Assembly (NCBI RefSeq): GCF_963576545.1
Contig: NC_083638.1
Location: 26,794,090-26,858,089 of the forward strand
DNA: 64,000 bases
Reading direction: 5' to 3'
DNA from: Limanda limanda
Lineage: Eukaryota; Chordata; Actinopteri; Pleuronectiformes; Pleuronectidae
The translations under genes were made by a program, and so were the position numbers. Below are positions 52,928-64,000 of this stretch, one piece after another (within the stretch, counting starts at the first letter, position 1; every line of letters starts with the position of its first letter). Below the pieces are notes generated by a model. That model was given only the letters and a program-made list of their open reading frames with translations. It searched no databases and was not told the DNA's origin.

Positions 52928-54659
52928 GCATGCACAGACTCAGGCAGATTCTTTTATCCTCAACTGCCCTCTTTTTCAGAGATTGAAATTTACAATCCAA
53001 GTTTCCCTTTGTTAAAAAAAGAGGAGAATACATCTCTGTGCCACTGCCAAACTTAGCTGAATAACAACAACCTGACAGCACCTTCTGCTGCAGAAAAGAG
53101 ACGCTTTTCCCTTTTTGGACTGAATTATGCATAGCAGCTTAGAAGACACTCCCTAGCCACGCTGGTGTTACTTTCCACATATTACTTATTCAACATCTCT
53201 AACCTTGGGCCCCATTAGCTTTAGAGAAGTAGAAGTATTTCCTCTGCTCTGTTCAAACACAGGATCAGCTCAGAGGCAGGAGGTGGAAACCCTCCATGAG
53301 ACACATGGCCTCGCTCTCCTGCTCTGCCCTCTTTTGGCAAATTAAGGCAAGACTTCATGGCTTTAAGCTACAGAGAGCATGCACTGCCACAGGCAGTAGA
53401 GTCCCGGGGTTTTGCCATATTTGCCTACAAGATGTGACATTGTGGCTCAGCGTGTCTTTTGATCTGCCTTGTCTTTTTAGCCGGGCTTGTCTCTGTGAAT
53501 CAGCAACGGAGAAAAGAGCGTGTTTATTTCTCTGAAATGTGTAGTGCTCCAGCCGTCACCTGGATGAGGTGATTTGTATGTACCGTTGCTGCACATATCA
53601 AGTATAATGCCCTGGTTGTTCATTTCACATCACGATCCCGAGCGGTGTACAGCAATTGAATTTGGGCATTTTTTATTCCTTTGTTTCTGTCTGCCTTTGA
53701 CATGTTGTCAGCGTGGAAATTCACAGCCCCCTGCCACTCTTCCTCCTGCAGCCTCTTGATGTGCCACAGTGAGAGTCGCGTCATGAATAAACATGCTGAT
53801 TCACAAAGGGATGAGTGTTGGTTAGAGATGAGAAAGACAGTTTACATGTGTTTGAAAGGGACGGCCGTCAAAGATGGACATGACGGGGTCATGGAGCACC
53901 AATAGGAAACCATGCTGCATCCACCAAGGTGTGCTTTTATTTGGATGTGTTGCAATTACTGGAACATGCTCGGGGGGAACCTGGCTGTGGCTCCTGCTGT
54001 GGCTCTGTGATTACAAAAATGTTAAAGCACTCGTTTTGTAAAGGTAATTTCTTTAACTGTTAGAACTTGGCTCCCCAACTCTCAAATTCTCAGCATTGTG
54101 AGGAACAAGAAACATTAACCTCTTGAGTATTGTAAAAATTATAAATAATGAATACTTTCAATGGATAGGCTCCTAGTAATCTGGCGGCATTTTTAAGGTT
54201 GAGCTACTCTAGACTTGAGCCAAGTGTTGGTGTGACTAAGTAGAACACACCTAGGACAAAACACCCAATTAATAATCCTCAAAAACTATAACAATTCTTC
54301 TCCCGTTTTTTTCACTTCGTCCTTTCTGGGAAATTTGGGCATGTGTGCACTTTTGTAACTGACCATTCTCTGCACGATAGACCTGAAAAGATGAAGCATT
54401 GTGAGTTTTAAGAAGGATTTTAACATAATTTTCGACCGACAGAAGTAACTTGACCCCGCATAACTTTGAAGGCCAGAAACATAAGCATTTTAAATATGTT
54501 GTGGGATTACAGGTTACTTTATGAAAAAGTCTGGCACTTCCAAAAAGTTTTGAAAGCTGAATGGTCACGGCTGCTTGCTCTTCACTGAATTTAAGGTTTA
54601 TGTTCCAGCAATTAAACTTAGCAAACCTGACCTAAGACAGTGTTACTTTTGCCAATTTA
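52925..54659. other. Intergenic stretch without a recognised gene
   Basis: Moderately GC-richer sequence between 53200 and 53900 than in the surroundings, but with no frame or border I can assign to an exon. No repeat family was recognised. Confidence 0.5.
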
Positions 54660-54800
54660 AATTCAATTCAATTATATTTGTATTGCACCAAATCACAACA
54701 TACAACATCCCAAGGCACTTTACAAATATACAGAACAGTTCCCACAACGAGCAAGCACTAGTGACAATGGAGAGAAAAAACCTGGGTAGGGGTGAAATGA
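54660..54800. repeat. Dispersed teleost repeat copy (same family as 541-758)
   Basis: Contains aattcaattcaattatattt, gtattgcaccaaatcacaac, ccaaggcactttaca, acagttcccacaacgagcaa, gcactagtgacaatggagag. This is the end of the family with the caaatcacaac and aaggcactttaca motifs. Confidence 0.75.
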
Positions 54801-55609
54801 GAGAATTGGAGGAAGAGAGCAGGGGTGTCGCCTGGTTTTGGGCATCCTTTTTCTAATTTACCAGTCGCCACTTTCACGGGTGCATTAACCAGAGCTGTGG
54901 AAATTTCTCGATTCTTAGATGAATTGCGATAAGGACTTTGACAACTCTGCATTGATGCACTGACTGAACATAATCAATTCATGCTACATTCATTGTTTGA
55001 GCGATGTCCCAAAGATGATTCAGGATCAGGACTGATGACCATTAAAGGTCTCTGTCGGAGTCTGCTTCCTCCTCACTCCTTCTCTTACCTGCGCTCACTT
55101 CACACTTTAATCAAGTACTTCACAAGTTAGTAGGACACGTACAGGACTGCGTTTACTTTGTGTTTGTTTGATTCTCTCTACAATCAGAGTCTTTTTAAGC
55201 TTTTGGTGCAGCACACAAGTCTAAACTGAGTGAATGTCAAACCAGTGTGGAGAGCACTGACCACTGTCATAAACTCACTGTTGTAGTCTGATTTATGAAT
55301 TGAAAACCATATTTTGTAAATTACAGCACACTTTTACTAACAGTAACAGTCTTTAATACTTTTTAAAGCACCTTCTAAATAAAAAGGGAGTTCATATTTT
55401 TCTGACTGACTTTATTTTTTGATATCATCTAGGGGTACATTTAATCAGAAAAGTTTTTCGAACCATTTTGCTGCAGTCTGTGGGGGGAAATATTTAAATT
55501 TAACTTCACGTGACACTGTCAGATACAGGCTCGTTAACTGTAGTTAAAGTTTTCAAACTAAATAACTGGTTAGACCGATTATTATATTATTTTATTCAGC
55601 TCTGTGAAA

Positions 55610-55870
55610 CCATTAGAGGCCAAAGGCCTGAGTGAACAGGTGGTGCTTGAGGAGTTTTTTTAAGATGTCTAGAGAGTTCCCAGTCTGATGTTGGGGATGG
55701 AGAGAAAACCTGAGTTTGAGGACCGCAGCTTTCTGAGCAGAGTGTAGAGGTGGAGGAGGTCAGTTAAATATAGTGGGGCCAGGGCGGGGGCGATTTATAG
55801 GTGAGAAGGAGGATTTTGTATTTAATACTGAAGCAGTCTTGTAAGCAGCAAGTGAAGCTACAATAAAATA
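55610..55870. repeat. Dispersed repeat, 'aggcctgagtgaacaggtgg' type
   Basis: Contains aaaggcctgagtgaacaggt, ggtgcttgaggag, aagatgtctagagagttccc, gaggaccgcagctttctgag and gtggaggaggtcag, then gggcgggggcgatttatagg. This is a familiar interspersed fish sequence, here diverged. The limits are approximate and the family name is not known to me. Confidence 0.6.
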
Positions 55871-58800
55871 AATTTGTAAAAGTTTTATATACATTAAATA
55901 GCTTGTTTATTGCTTTTATTCGTGGTGGGATAGATCACCAAAGCATTTGAGAACTTCAGAGGGAAAACAACAACAACTCAGACAATTAAAAAAATTCATT
56001 TATTTTTCAGAAGCAAGATTTTTTCAAAGCCTCTGGTTTAATCTTAAAAAAATTGTTTTAACAGTCTGTTATATTATCTTTTGTTTGAAATCTTCATTTT
56101 AAAAAGAACTAAAGCTATCAGATAAATGTAATGCAGTATAAAATACAGCAATTCTCTGTGAAATGTGTAAGAGTAGAAGTATGAAGTAGCATAAAGGTGA
56201 AATACTAGAGTACAAGTGCTTACTCGTTGTTAAGTAAAAAATAAATATTTAAAATGTGCCGACATTGTGTAGTTAAAAAGTCCAGAAGAGGACTCATCAT
56301 TTATATCTTGGGTTGTGTATATGTTTTTCTCTTAACTAGGGAGAAAAATATAGACACACACACACACACACAGGTTTTACTGTGCAGCTGAGGCCCCTGG
56401 AGAAAGGGGAGGAGGGTGGAGAACGGGGAGAGAAGAGGAGATGGGAGAAAGAGAGAGAGATCAGGAACAGATTTGAAACCATTGCCATATACAGTGGTTA
56501 GTCGTCTAAAATAATCAGTTTTTGAAATGACAAACAATAATAAATCTAACCATTGTTTAGATATAGACATCGCTTTGATGGTCACATGGTACAATTCTAT
56601 GAGTCTTGTAACAATATTATGTTATAAGGAAATAACTCTGATCTGACAGTCTACATATTACTAGGACCAACCTGCAGCAAGCTGCAATACAGATCCATTC
56701 TGTTTTCTTATTTATACATCTTCCAAATGAATCAGCTGCTAATTGTGCTTACTTTTTGCCTGGGATAAATCATGAGGCTCATGTTGGCTTAATTATCTTG
56801 CTACTTACTGCTAATAAAATCTGTGAGCTACACTGTCATGGCAGATGGCCAAATCAATAGTCTGGGTTTGGAAATGAGAAAACCGCTTTGGTTTGACTCT
56901 GTCTAGAATTAGTGTTCTTGGTTTTTTAAAAGAAGATACACAGAAGTTTCTGTGGTGAATCTGCAGACGACTTCCTGTTATAACTATTCATTTTACTGCT
57001 GCTACATGTCAGCTCGGTTGTCTACCTTAATACTCGTGCCTGTGCACAGTAGTACTGCCGCTGCATCTAATGAGTCTCACATTCAGCTCCATTCGCATGC
57101 ATGTGGCACACACTGTCTGTCTCTGATCCCCTGTGGGCTGTGAGTGAATGGGATGCAGTGCTGAATAGCAGTTGCTGAATGGAATGGTTGCTTGCAAAGT
57201 AACATATAGATGTTATCGTGGGTAAAAAGAGTCTCTCCTGTTTGATTTCCTAGTCATGTAGTGTGCTCGTCTGACTGCTGTGAGCAGATAGTGTCAGAGG
57301 GACATCAGAGGAGACCCACGGGATCGGACGCTAACAGATCAACCAGGAAGACATGCTCTCAATGACATGCTGTCTGTCAACATTGGTTTTCTAATATATG
57401 TAGCATTTAAACCTCACTTAGGCAATTTGTGTGTAAAGAAGCATTCTTCTTATTAAATCTAAAGTTTTGGCTGCAGCAGAGACAATTAGTCCAATACCTC
57501 GGACTGAAATACAATTGATCCGCTAAATTCCATTCAGGTATGGACATGGATACATCCGAATCTCTGCAGAAGTCTGATCCACAGGAAGTGAAGTTCAATG
57601 GTTTAGAGTGAAACACAAACATTATTCTAACTTGCAGTGAGTAGATAAAGTTCTACTTATCAACCTAACAAACAATGGTCCTGTTTCTCTCTTCTAATTT
57701 TTCTTTCTTTCTAATTTTTGAGAATAAAACATCACCCATTGACTGTGTAGGTTAAGGTAAAGAATCTTTTGAAGACCCTATTGCTCGACTTGCTTTCTGG
57801 ATACTGACGTCCAACCTCTGCGCATGCTGCAGCTCTCTGTGTGGGCTGGCAGTGGTCAGAAGCTTGTGATGGTGCAGAGGCAGTGGAGCAGGTGATAAGG
57901 TTCTTACAGGCAAACACATATTATTTACAGTATTCCAGTACAACTGTTCAACAGATATGCATTACTCTGTAAGATGAAATCTAAACGCCTGGGGGATAGC
58001 ACACAGACACAAACAGAGAAAGAGGAGAAGAAGGCCACGGCAGGGTCAGGCTGGATGTAGACACTACTATTACTACTGTTACACTAGAAACTATTGAGCC
58101 AATGAAATATTCTGATATCATTTTTAATGCGTATAGTGTTACAGTTGTATAGATCTTCAGGATGAGATGGTCTTGTGTTCTGTCCAACAATATTTTGAGA
58201 CGTTGATCAAAGAAAAAGAAAAAAGAAAAAAAAGTTGGAACTAGACAATGCATTTCCTTGGTAGCAAATCCCTGCATCTTGAATTTTGTTGAATTTGCTA
58301 CAACCAAACACTTATGAAGCTTAGGGAAAGTTAATTCAATAACGCCCGTACAGCCCCGTATTAATGAGCAGCTCATGTGAATGTCTTTCTTTTCATTTTA
58401 GTTCAGGTTAGAGCAACTATCCTGCCGGCATCGAGCGCAGAGCGACCCAGAACTGATCATCTCAGGCACTTCTCATGGGTGTGAGTCAGGCTGCTCTTCT
58501 ACACTCTAGTTTCTCCCTTTACTGCGTACGGCTCGTGCTCACAGCAAAATAAAAACTAAGAATAATCTTTCACCACAGTTTCAATATCATATAATTACTT
58601 CAAATTAAAAACTCTAAAGTAATCTAACATTTCTGGTGACTGAATCCATTAAGTTTTTATTGTTATTGCATGACCAAATGATGCACGGCTTCATACTTTA
58701 GTGCCCTGGCATTTAGTTGAGAACATAGCTTACTGTTATATGAGGAAATACAGCAGTGACACCAGACATCCACATAGAAGCTTGATGGCAGACATGCAAT

Positions 58801-59350
58801 GCAGCAAGTGCAGTCCTCGTGTGAACAACAGACGTTCGTGAGACGCAACAGATCAGTGATGCAGCCGTCACGTGCTGCCCCCACCCAGTGTGGCCTGGGC
58901 GTAAGACTGTTTCCTTGTGCTTGGCTTATACTCAGTGTTCTCCCTTCAAACATCCAACCAAAGTCTATTTTTCTGTTCACAATCGATTTAATTTAATCCT
59001 AATTTACTCATTTCTATTTGTCCCTTCTATGATTGATGAATTTACAATGTTAACACATATGGTGCTTTATATCCCACGTTAGCAGTGAATATAAGCACTT
59101 CACCAAATTCTGTCCTTACATTTACTGTATAATTCCAAAGAATCTTTGAATAGTGTCTGCTTGTTACTAAGTGAGGTGATTCCAAGTTCATAATAATGTG
59201 TATAACTGTAACTATAACTACAACCAGCTGGAGCAACAGCCAAACAATTATTGACTGTATTTCTTTTCTGTTAATTTTTCAATTTTCTCCTCCAAAATGA
59301 GGTACATTTTGTCTCCTTTAATCTCTCTCCATTATTTCTTGCAGATGCTG
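55871..59350. other. Intergenic stretch, one exon-like segment
   Basis: No clear gene or repeat family apart from a short CA run at 56354-56372. The one notable item is a segment at 58402-58480 with exon-like borders, reported among the findings. Confidence 0.5.
56354..56372. repeat. Short CA microsatellite
   Basis: About nine CA units. Confidence 0.85.
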
Positions 59351-59391
59351 ATGGGATTGGGCCGTAAAACAACATTACGGCCCAATCCCAT
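59351..59391. repeat. Hairpin, perfect 17-bp arms with a 7-base loop
   Basis: Arms atgggattgggccgtaa and its reverse complement around aacaaca. It lies 92 bp before the Harbinger-type element and may be part of an older repeat into which that element inserted. Confidence 0.95.
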
Positions 59392-59483
59392 ATCACCCTT
59401 TGGCAGTATACCCAATTGTTTTACATGTTCCCGTGTAAAGTTAGGCTGACCCAATACCTTTTGGGACGGAGGGGTCTGGCTAA

Positions 59484-60056
59484 AGGCCGGCGCATGCTTC
59501 TGCGTATTCACAGGCGTTTAAGGAGCCCTTCCGGGCCCCTTACGTGCTTACGTAGCCCTTCTTAGGTGCTTACGTGCTTACGTGCGTAGGCCAATTTTTC
59601 TAACTAGAAGGCAAAGCCCCGCAAGCGTCACCCGCCCGCATGGGCTGTGATTGGTCTGCTAACTACCTCATTTCCGGAGTCGCATTTCCGGTTCATGCCC
59701 GATAATACCGGCGGAAACCACGGAAGATTTAGAAGAACGAATATGGACCAAATAGAAGAGCACTTGGCAGAAGAGATCCGAAACTATGTCCACTAGTATA
59801 ACCCGTCACTGACCGGCGGATTTGTCCGCCAGAAAAAGGCTCTGAGGAGCCGCCGTGGCGATGTAAATAAGCCGCTCTTCTTCGTGCCACACACGAAGAA
59901 GAGCCGACTTCGACAAAAAAAATTACTCCGCCAGTGTTCTGGAGGGGAATTGCATGGCAACACACGCAACGCTTGGAAAACCATGAATGACAACGAGTCC
60001 TGCGTCACAACTGCGTAAAAAGCCGCAAACACCGTTGCAGAAGCATGCGCCGGCCT
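59484..60056. mobile_element. PIF/Harbinger-type non-autonomous transposon, 573 bp, with TAA target duplication
   Basis: The ends are perfect 20-bp terminal inverted repeats (aggccggcgcatgcttctgc, 59484-59503 and 60037-60056). The element is flanked on both sides by TAA (59481-59483 and 60057-60059), the 3-bp target duplication expected of PIF/Harbinger transposons. The interior is clearly GC-richer than the surrounding DNA and has short direct repeats around cttacgtg at about 59540-59585. There is no room for a DDE transposase, so it would depend on a partner element. The perfect repeats suggest fairly recent insertion. It carries a broken MADF-like frame, listed separately. Confidence 0.88.
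59743..60018 (+). pseudogene. Broken MADF-like reading frame inside the Harbinger-type element
   Basis: From the ATG at 59743 the frame reads MDQIEEHLAEEIRNYVH and then meets TAG at 59794-59796. It resumes in the same frame with YNPSLTGGFVRQKKALRSRR and GDVNKPLFFVP, and ends at TAA 60016-60018. The pattern E-x-I-R-x-Y-x-x-[L]-Y-x-P, then a K/R-rich F-V-R-x-K-K block, resembles the MADF/Myb-SANT-like DNA-binding domain that accompanies the transposase in Harbinger transposons. The stretch that normally lies between the two blocks seems to be missing, so there is an internal deletion as well as the stop. It is therefore not expected to make a functional protein. The assignment is by pattern only. 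Confidence 0.6.
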
Positions 60057-60059
60057 TAA

Positions 60060-60940
60060 GGTGGAGGGCTTTATTCACCTCCAAACCGAGATTTTTCCAA
60101 CCCTTACTTCCAACGTAGCGGTACCCAGAATAAGCTGCGAGAGAGACTCACAAATGTAGTATTTTCTCAATTAATAAGAATTTAAAAATTACGATAATGA
60201 TTGTAAAATCTTAGTGTAACATCATTTCTATGTATTATTGTAAATGTTTTCACAGATACCTTAAAACTTGCTCTTTTCTTTTTTTGAAGTCACACAGAAA
60301 ACATGGAACCTTATAACAATAATAATAATCTGATCCCTCAGCTTCTGTTACTGCTGGAAGCATTTTCCTTGTCATCTTCTCTGCTAATTTGCCTTATAGT
60401 GACTTAGTCCTTCAGCAGTCCAATGCTAGCATTTAATGATATCATAAAGTCTTGCCTGGCCTGACAGCTTTCCCTGGAAGACGATCCAGCAAACAGCTAA
60501 TAGTCATTGCTGGCCTCAAGCATCCTGGGTACAAAGGCCACATTAATGTAAGAGAAAAAGGGAACGCAATAAGCTGCTGGTTAGGACAGATATCCAACAG
60601 AGAGGTGCTTTACTCTGTCTCTGTGCTTATGCTACGTTCCATTGTACTCTGAACTCAGAAAAAAAAACGACCTCCGACTCAGAAAAGTGCAATGGAATAG
60701 TGCTACTCAAGTCAGATTTCCAAAATCAGAAACTCGGGCAAGATCCATGTAGACTGTGTCGATTAAATTGATGTCACATACATATGGCACACAGTGAATG
60801 TGTTTTCAAGTGTGAGAGAATGCAGAATGGCAATATGTACAATATGGGTTTGAAACCGTAAGTGAAATGGAAAGTGTAGACCTTTATTAGATTTTAGCTA
60901 ACTACCTTGGCAACCGTTTAACATTCACATATTTTCATCT
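60060..60940. other. Intergenic stretch, start of a repeat-rich zone
   Basis: No gene is recognised. The piece atgctacgttccattgtact followed by ctgaactcagaaa near 60630-60662 resembles repeated material that recurs in altered form at 61140 and 61480. It may be the end of a decayed DNA transposon. Confidence 0.4.
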
Positions 60941-60964
60941 GTGTGGTTTGTTATTTGAGTGAGG

Positions 60965-61156
60965 AAGACATAGACATTTTGCATTACCTGTTTCTCCTCA
61001 CTGAGAGTGTTCAGTTACCTCATGTAGATCCTCAGTACATGCTTTTGATAACAATAACTTTATTTGTATCGGTAGCCAAAAAAACACGAGTTTCCTGCTG
61101 GCATCCAAGTTTTCTCGAGCAGCTGCACTGGGACGTGTTTAGATCAGAAGTCGAAT
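60965..61156 (+). repeat. Direct repeat, copy 1
   Basis: Shares with 61338-61510, in the same order, gacatagac.ttttgcat, gtttctcctc.ctga, gttacctcatgtag.tcctca, acatgagtttcctgc-type and gcag/tgcactgg.acg blocks. The two copies are about 370 bp apart start to start and are diverged by substitutions and small indels. Confidence 0.8.
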
Positions 61157-61337
61157 AAAGCGACACTGAATTATCGACATGCAGTGGAACCGGCATTACA
61201 AACAAGATGGATGAGATCAGAAAGAGGTGTGGGTGGATTGCTCGAACCTGTATACATTTATTTAATACTCACAATCAGGAGGAAAGCGGGGAAAGCGAGC
61301 CGGATTACACGCCTTGCTTAAGGTTAGAATGAACAAG

Positions 61338-61510
61338 ACATAGACTTTTTGCATATGCAGTTTCTCCTCGCTGAAGGGGTTGTGTTACCTCATGTAGGTC
61401 CTCAATACATACTTCAGAGGCTAGCCAGACAAACATGAGTTTCCTGCGGACATCAATGTTTTCCTAAACAGATGCAGTGGAACGCATTAAGTTTGGAAGT
61501 CGGGAAAAAA
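61338..61510 (+). repeat. Direct repeat, copy 2
   Basis: Diverged partner of 60965-61156. It contains gacatagactttttgcatat, gtttctcctcgctgaagg, gttacctcatgtaggtcctc, aacatgagtttcctgcggac and gatgcagtggaacgcatt. Together the two look like tandemly arranged remnants of one repeat family. Confidence 0.8.
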
Positions 61511-62224
61511 CACACGGAATGGAAAGGCAACTGAACGCAGCATTATCCAATATTTGTGATTGAAATGCTTATAACTGACTTTGCAGGATGCTGCAGCTGA
61601 ACTTTAATGAAATTAAAAAAGCTTTATTTAATGATATCAACACATATTTAAGGATTTATTTATTCAGTCATGATCCCTTTTCTGTCAATTTTAATAAATT
61701 TGGTCTTAAATCGGGATAATAAATAAGAATAATGAGAACTCCAAACTTTCACAGAGAGGTCATGGAGAAGCAGACTGCTGTCGTTTTTCCTGCAGACGTC
61801 AGTTGCTGTCTTCATGTGGAGCTTCAAGCAAGGACTTACTTTGTTAAATTGTCGCATCAGAAAGATGTCAGGTCTGCTGGAACTCTTTGTCTTGTCTCTT
61901 CTTCATCAAGTCTTAGAAGACAATTAATGAACTGTAAAACCAAACTCTCAGGTTGAGTTTAAAGAGCGGAGAAGAGATGGGAGCTGTTTTGAACACTTTT
62001 GAAACGGTGAGGCTGATTCATTTGTTTTTGTTCTACACTCGCAGAGGACATTCAGGGTTAAGATCAATAGATGAATAAATGTCAAGCACTTTATTCACTG
62101 GTATTTATATGTAAAGGTTTAAGAACCTAGGACATGGCACTTTTATTGAACCCACCCGTTTTTCAAGTGAGCGACAATCTTGGAACATTTGACTAACAGG
62201 TGTTTCTTGTTGCTTTTAGCCTTT
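61511..62224. other. Intergenic stretch without a recognised feature
   Basis: AT-rich sequence between the direct repeats and the Tc1-like remnant. I see no gene. Confidence 0.5.
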
Positions 62225-62540
62225 TTCAACTGTGAAAAGTGCATTTGTTGTGAAAAGGGACAAATAACCGTGAAGAGCAGAGAGATGACTATGGGAGAAA
62301 GGAAAGCCAATTCTGAAGCCGAGACAAGAGGGAAAATCGATCAGAGCCATTTCACAAGAATTGGACATAGAGAACACAACAATTTGGAAAGTCCTGAAAA
62401 TAAAAGAAACTGCTGGTGAACTCAACAACAGACATCAAACAGGTCGACCAAGGACAAAAGCCCAGAAACAACAATCAGTGACCACCAACTCCACAGGGCT
62501 TGACGGAAAGCCTCACAAGCTACTGTTCAAAGGCGTCTCA
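62225..62540 (+). mobile_element. Tc1-like transposase N-terminal remnant
   Basis: From 62334 the frame reads KSIRAISQELDIENTTIWKV, LKIKETAGELNNRHQTGRPR, TKAQKQ. The order, a helix-turn-helix with S-x-E-L-x-I-x-x-T-T-I-W, then a basic linker ending in G-R-P-R, is that of the DNA-binding part of Tc1/mariner transposases, where GRPR-like boxes separate the two helix-turn-helix domains. No catalytic part follows in frame, so this is a fragment. Its family differs in sequence from the relic at 15560-16170. Confidence 0.7.
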
Positions 62541-62769
62541 TTTATGCTTAATGTTCGTATACGGACATTGACGGAGCCTTCTGTCACTACATTCATTCAC
62601 TTTGTACTTGTTTGTGTACATTTTTTAATAGATTTATGATACAGCAGTACCACTGGAAATGGTAGGGGGCAGTGAAGCCAATAGTTCAACTGCGATAACC
62701 ACAGAGCCTGAGGCAGACATTTCAAAATGGCGGAGCTTTGTGAGGAGAGACCTCTGTAAGAAACTACAG

Positions 62770-63120
62770 GCATTTTGCTCGGCCACGTAGTCTCATTTAT
62801 AAAACAGTACTTAGCATTCATACTAAAAGTATACCTGCGGCAAAAGCTGAAAATGTCGTAAGATTTATAAAACCTTGCGCATGCACACCTGAATGCAATG
62901 TTTACTTTACAAATCACAGTCCACCTGGAAATGTTTTTACTCAGATCTGCCTCATATGCTAAGTACCTCATGGATATTAAATGATCCTGCTGACCAATGT
63001 GTTTCCACGACATGGCATAAAGCGATGAGAAGAGGAATCAAAACTGTTGGTGTTTGTTAGTGAGGTGGAGGTGAAGAGCAATTTTAAAGAAAAAGAAAAA
63101 AAATCGAATTCAAATTCAAA
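62770..63120 (+). mobile_element. Probable Harbinger-related dispersed element remnant
   Basis: The phrases ctcatttataaaacagtact, aaatcacagtccacctggaa, cctcatggatattaaatgat and cgatgagaagaggaatca recall a dispersed fish element whose first coding exon encodes a Myb/SANT-like domain. The frame just after (from 63047) has VSEVEVKSNFKEKEKK, similar to the start of that domain's helix. It is decayed, without visible terminal repeats. The recognition is from memory and the limits are uncertain. Confidence 0.45.
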
Positions 63121-64000
63121 TCGCTTCACAGTGCCACACTGTGAGGGAACTTGTTGTATCGCCTGGTCGTATTTTAATCTTTCAAAACTGCAGATCATTA
63201 AATCCAGGGACAGCTGTGATATTCTAAATCTATAAAATGTGACAGAATTATTATTATATGCTTGTGTTTCTACTGGGATGGTCTGATTCGATTTGGTTGA
63301 TCTGTGTAATACTGAACTCAGTTCAGCCCAAACATCCAAGATCACAGATGACTCTATATCAGCTGAATAGTCATCGTCATGGGACAAAGAATCTTTGTGA
63401 TTGCTGAACACTTGTTTCCTCCTCATCCTTCCATTTGTTGCGGGTGGAAAACAAAGGCAGGAGGCGTCGTTCTCAAGTTAAAATCAAGCAGGTTTATTCA
63501 AAGGTCACAGGTCAAGAAAATGCGGTGTCCAGCAATTGAATCATGCATGGGCCATCAGTTATTTGCAGTTAAGCTACAGAGGAAAAAATAATGGCACTTA
63601 CACAAAGTCCGTACACAGCTTATATATTGATATACTGGGCGTGACAGAGGTTCTTGTACGCGGCAGTGCCTCGTTGGCTGGTTCACAAGGCAGTCCTGGG
63701 GTCGCGGGTTGATGATGCTGAAAACCGCCTGTATGATTAACACCATGCACATGAGAGAGGGACCGTTGAGATAACACTAAAACTGTTTCCCTCAATTTGA
63801 ATGATGTACATCTTCTCGACTCAGGTACAAGGTCAGACACAGAGCAAAACCACAGAAAGTGCAACGAGCATAGCAACGAACTGGTTACCATGCACATGAG
63901 AGGACGTCCCAGAACCAACACAATGAAGCGATTCATGAAAAGAAGATATGAAAGCCTGCTCCAAGTTCAAACTGTCCACTGTTGCAAGACTCCCTTTTTG
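63121..64000. other. End of window, unassigned, possibly repetitive
   Basis: No gene is recognised. The block accatgcacatgagag occurs twice, at about 63742-63757 and again near 63888-63901. The sequence 63440-63760 is GC-richer and may be part of a retroelement, but I cannot show ends or coding motifs. Confidence 0.35.

Noticed and set aside
52712..53132. Cys-Val and His-Thr repeat proteins over the CA/TG arrays
   Set aside because: Pure translation of dinucleotide repeats; the same holds at 5008-5220, 9276-9518 and 14861-15118 (part).
62597..63426. Two minus-strand open frames of 138 and 149 codons
   Set aside because: They run antisense over the decayed Harbinger-like repeat and AT-rich DNA and show no protein family pattern.
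37342..64000. A second protein-coding gene downstream, such as AGBL1, which neighbours NTRK3 in mammals
   Set aside because: I found no exon with recognisable motifs on either strand in this stretch. Single exons without motifs could still be missed by eye.

Overview
The window is vertebrate, almost certainly ray-finned fish, DNA. It has AT-rich introns, long CA/TG microsatellites and many decayed copies of repeat families I recognise as typical of teleosts, in a pattern that looks percomorph. The one gene I can prove is the 3' half of ntrk3, the neurotrophin-3 receptor tyrosine kinase TrkC, on the + strand. I cannot tell from this window whether it is the ntrk3a or the ntrk3b paralogue. Upstream exons (ligand-binding ectodomain and transmembrane segment) lie before position 1.

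Layout. Positions 1-3685 are the end of an upstream intron. Six coding exons follow: 3686-3874 (juxtamembrane, Shc-type NPQY site), 14901-15031 (glycine-rich loop and catalytic Lys), 20951-21123 (helix C, hinge), 23024-23267 (HRD catalytic loop, DFG, activation-loop tyrosines), 33431-33589 (APE-equivalent region, start of the C-lobe) and 37156-37341 (end of the C-lobe, PLC-gamma docking tail, stop TAG). All five internal introns have GT-AG ends and the splice phases agree (1, 1, 0, 2, 0, 0). The joined reading frame gives 359 complete residues with no stop or frameshift, so the kinase looks intact. A long AT-rich 3' UTR follows the stop.

From about 39.5 kb to 64 kb I see no protein-coding gene. 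The stretch holds repeats: a foldback element at 42.1-42.5 kb, a very long CA array at 52.8 kb, a well-delimited 573-bp PIF/Harbinger-type element at 59.48-60.06 kb with a broken MADF-like reading frame, duplicated repeat blocks at 60.9-61.5 kb, and Tc1-like and Harbinger-like remnants at 62.2-63.1 kb. Another Tc1-like transposase relic lies in the intron at 15.6-16.2 kb.

I found no new biological system. The observations most worth checking are the tandem NAGNAG acceptor in front of the first kinase exon, a set of perfect short palindromes (two of them adjacent at 20.5 kb), a head-to-head telomere-type repeat at 29.7 kb, the MADF-bearing miniature transposon, and one isolated exon-like segment at 58.4 kb. 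Repeat identifications rest on recognition by eye, since no database search was possible.
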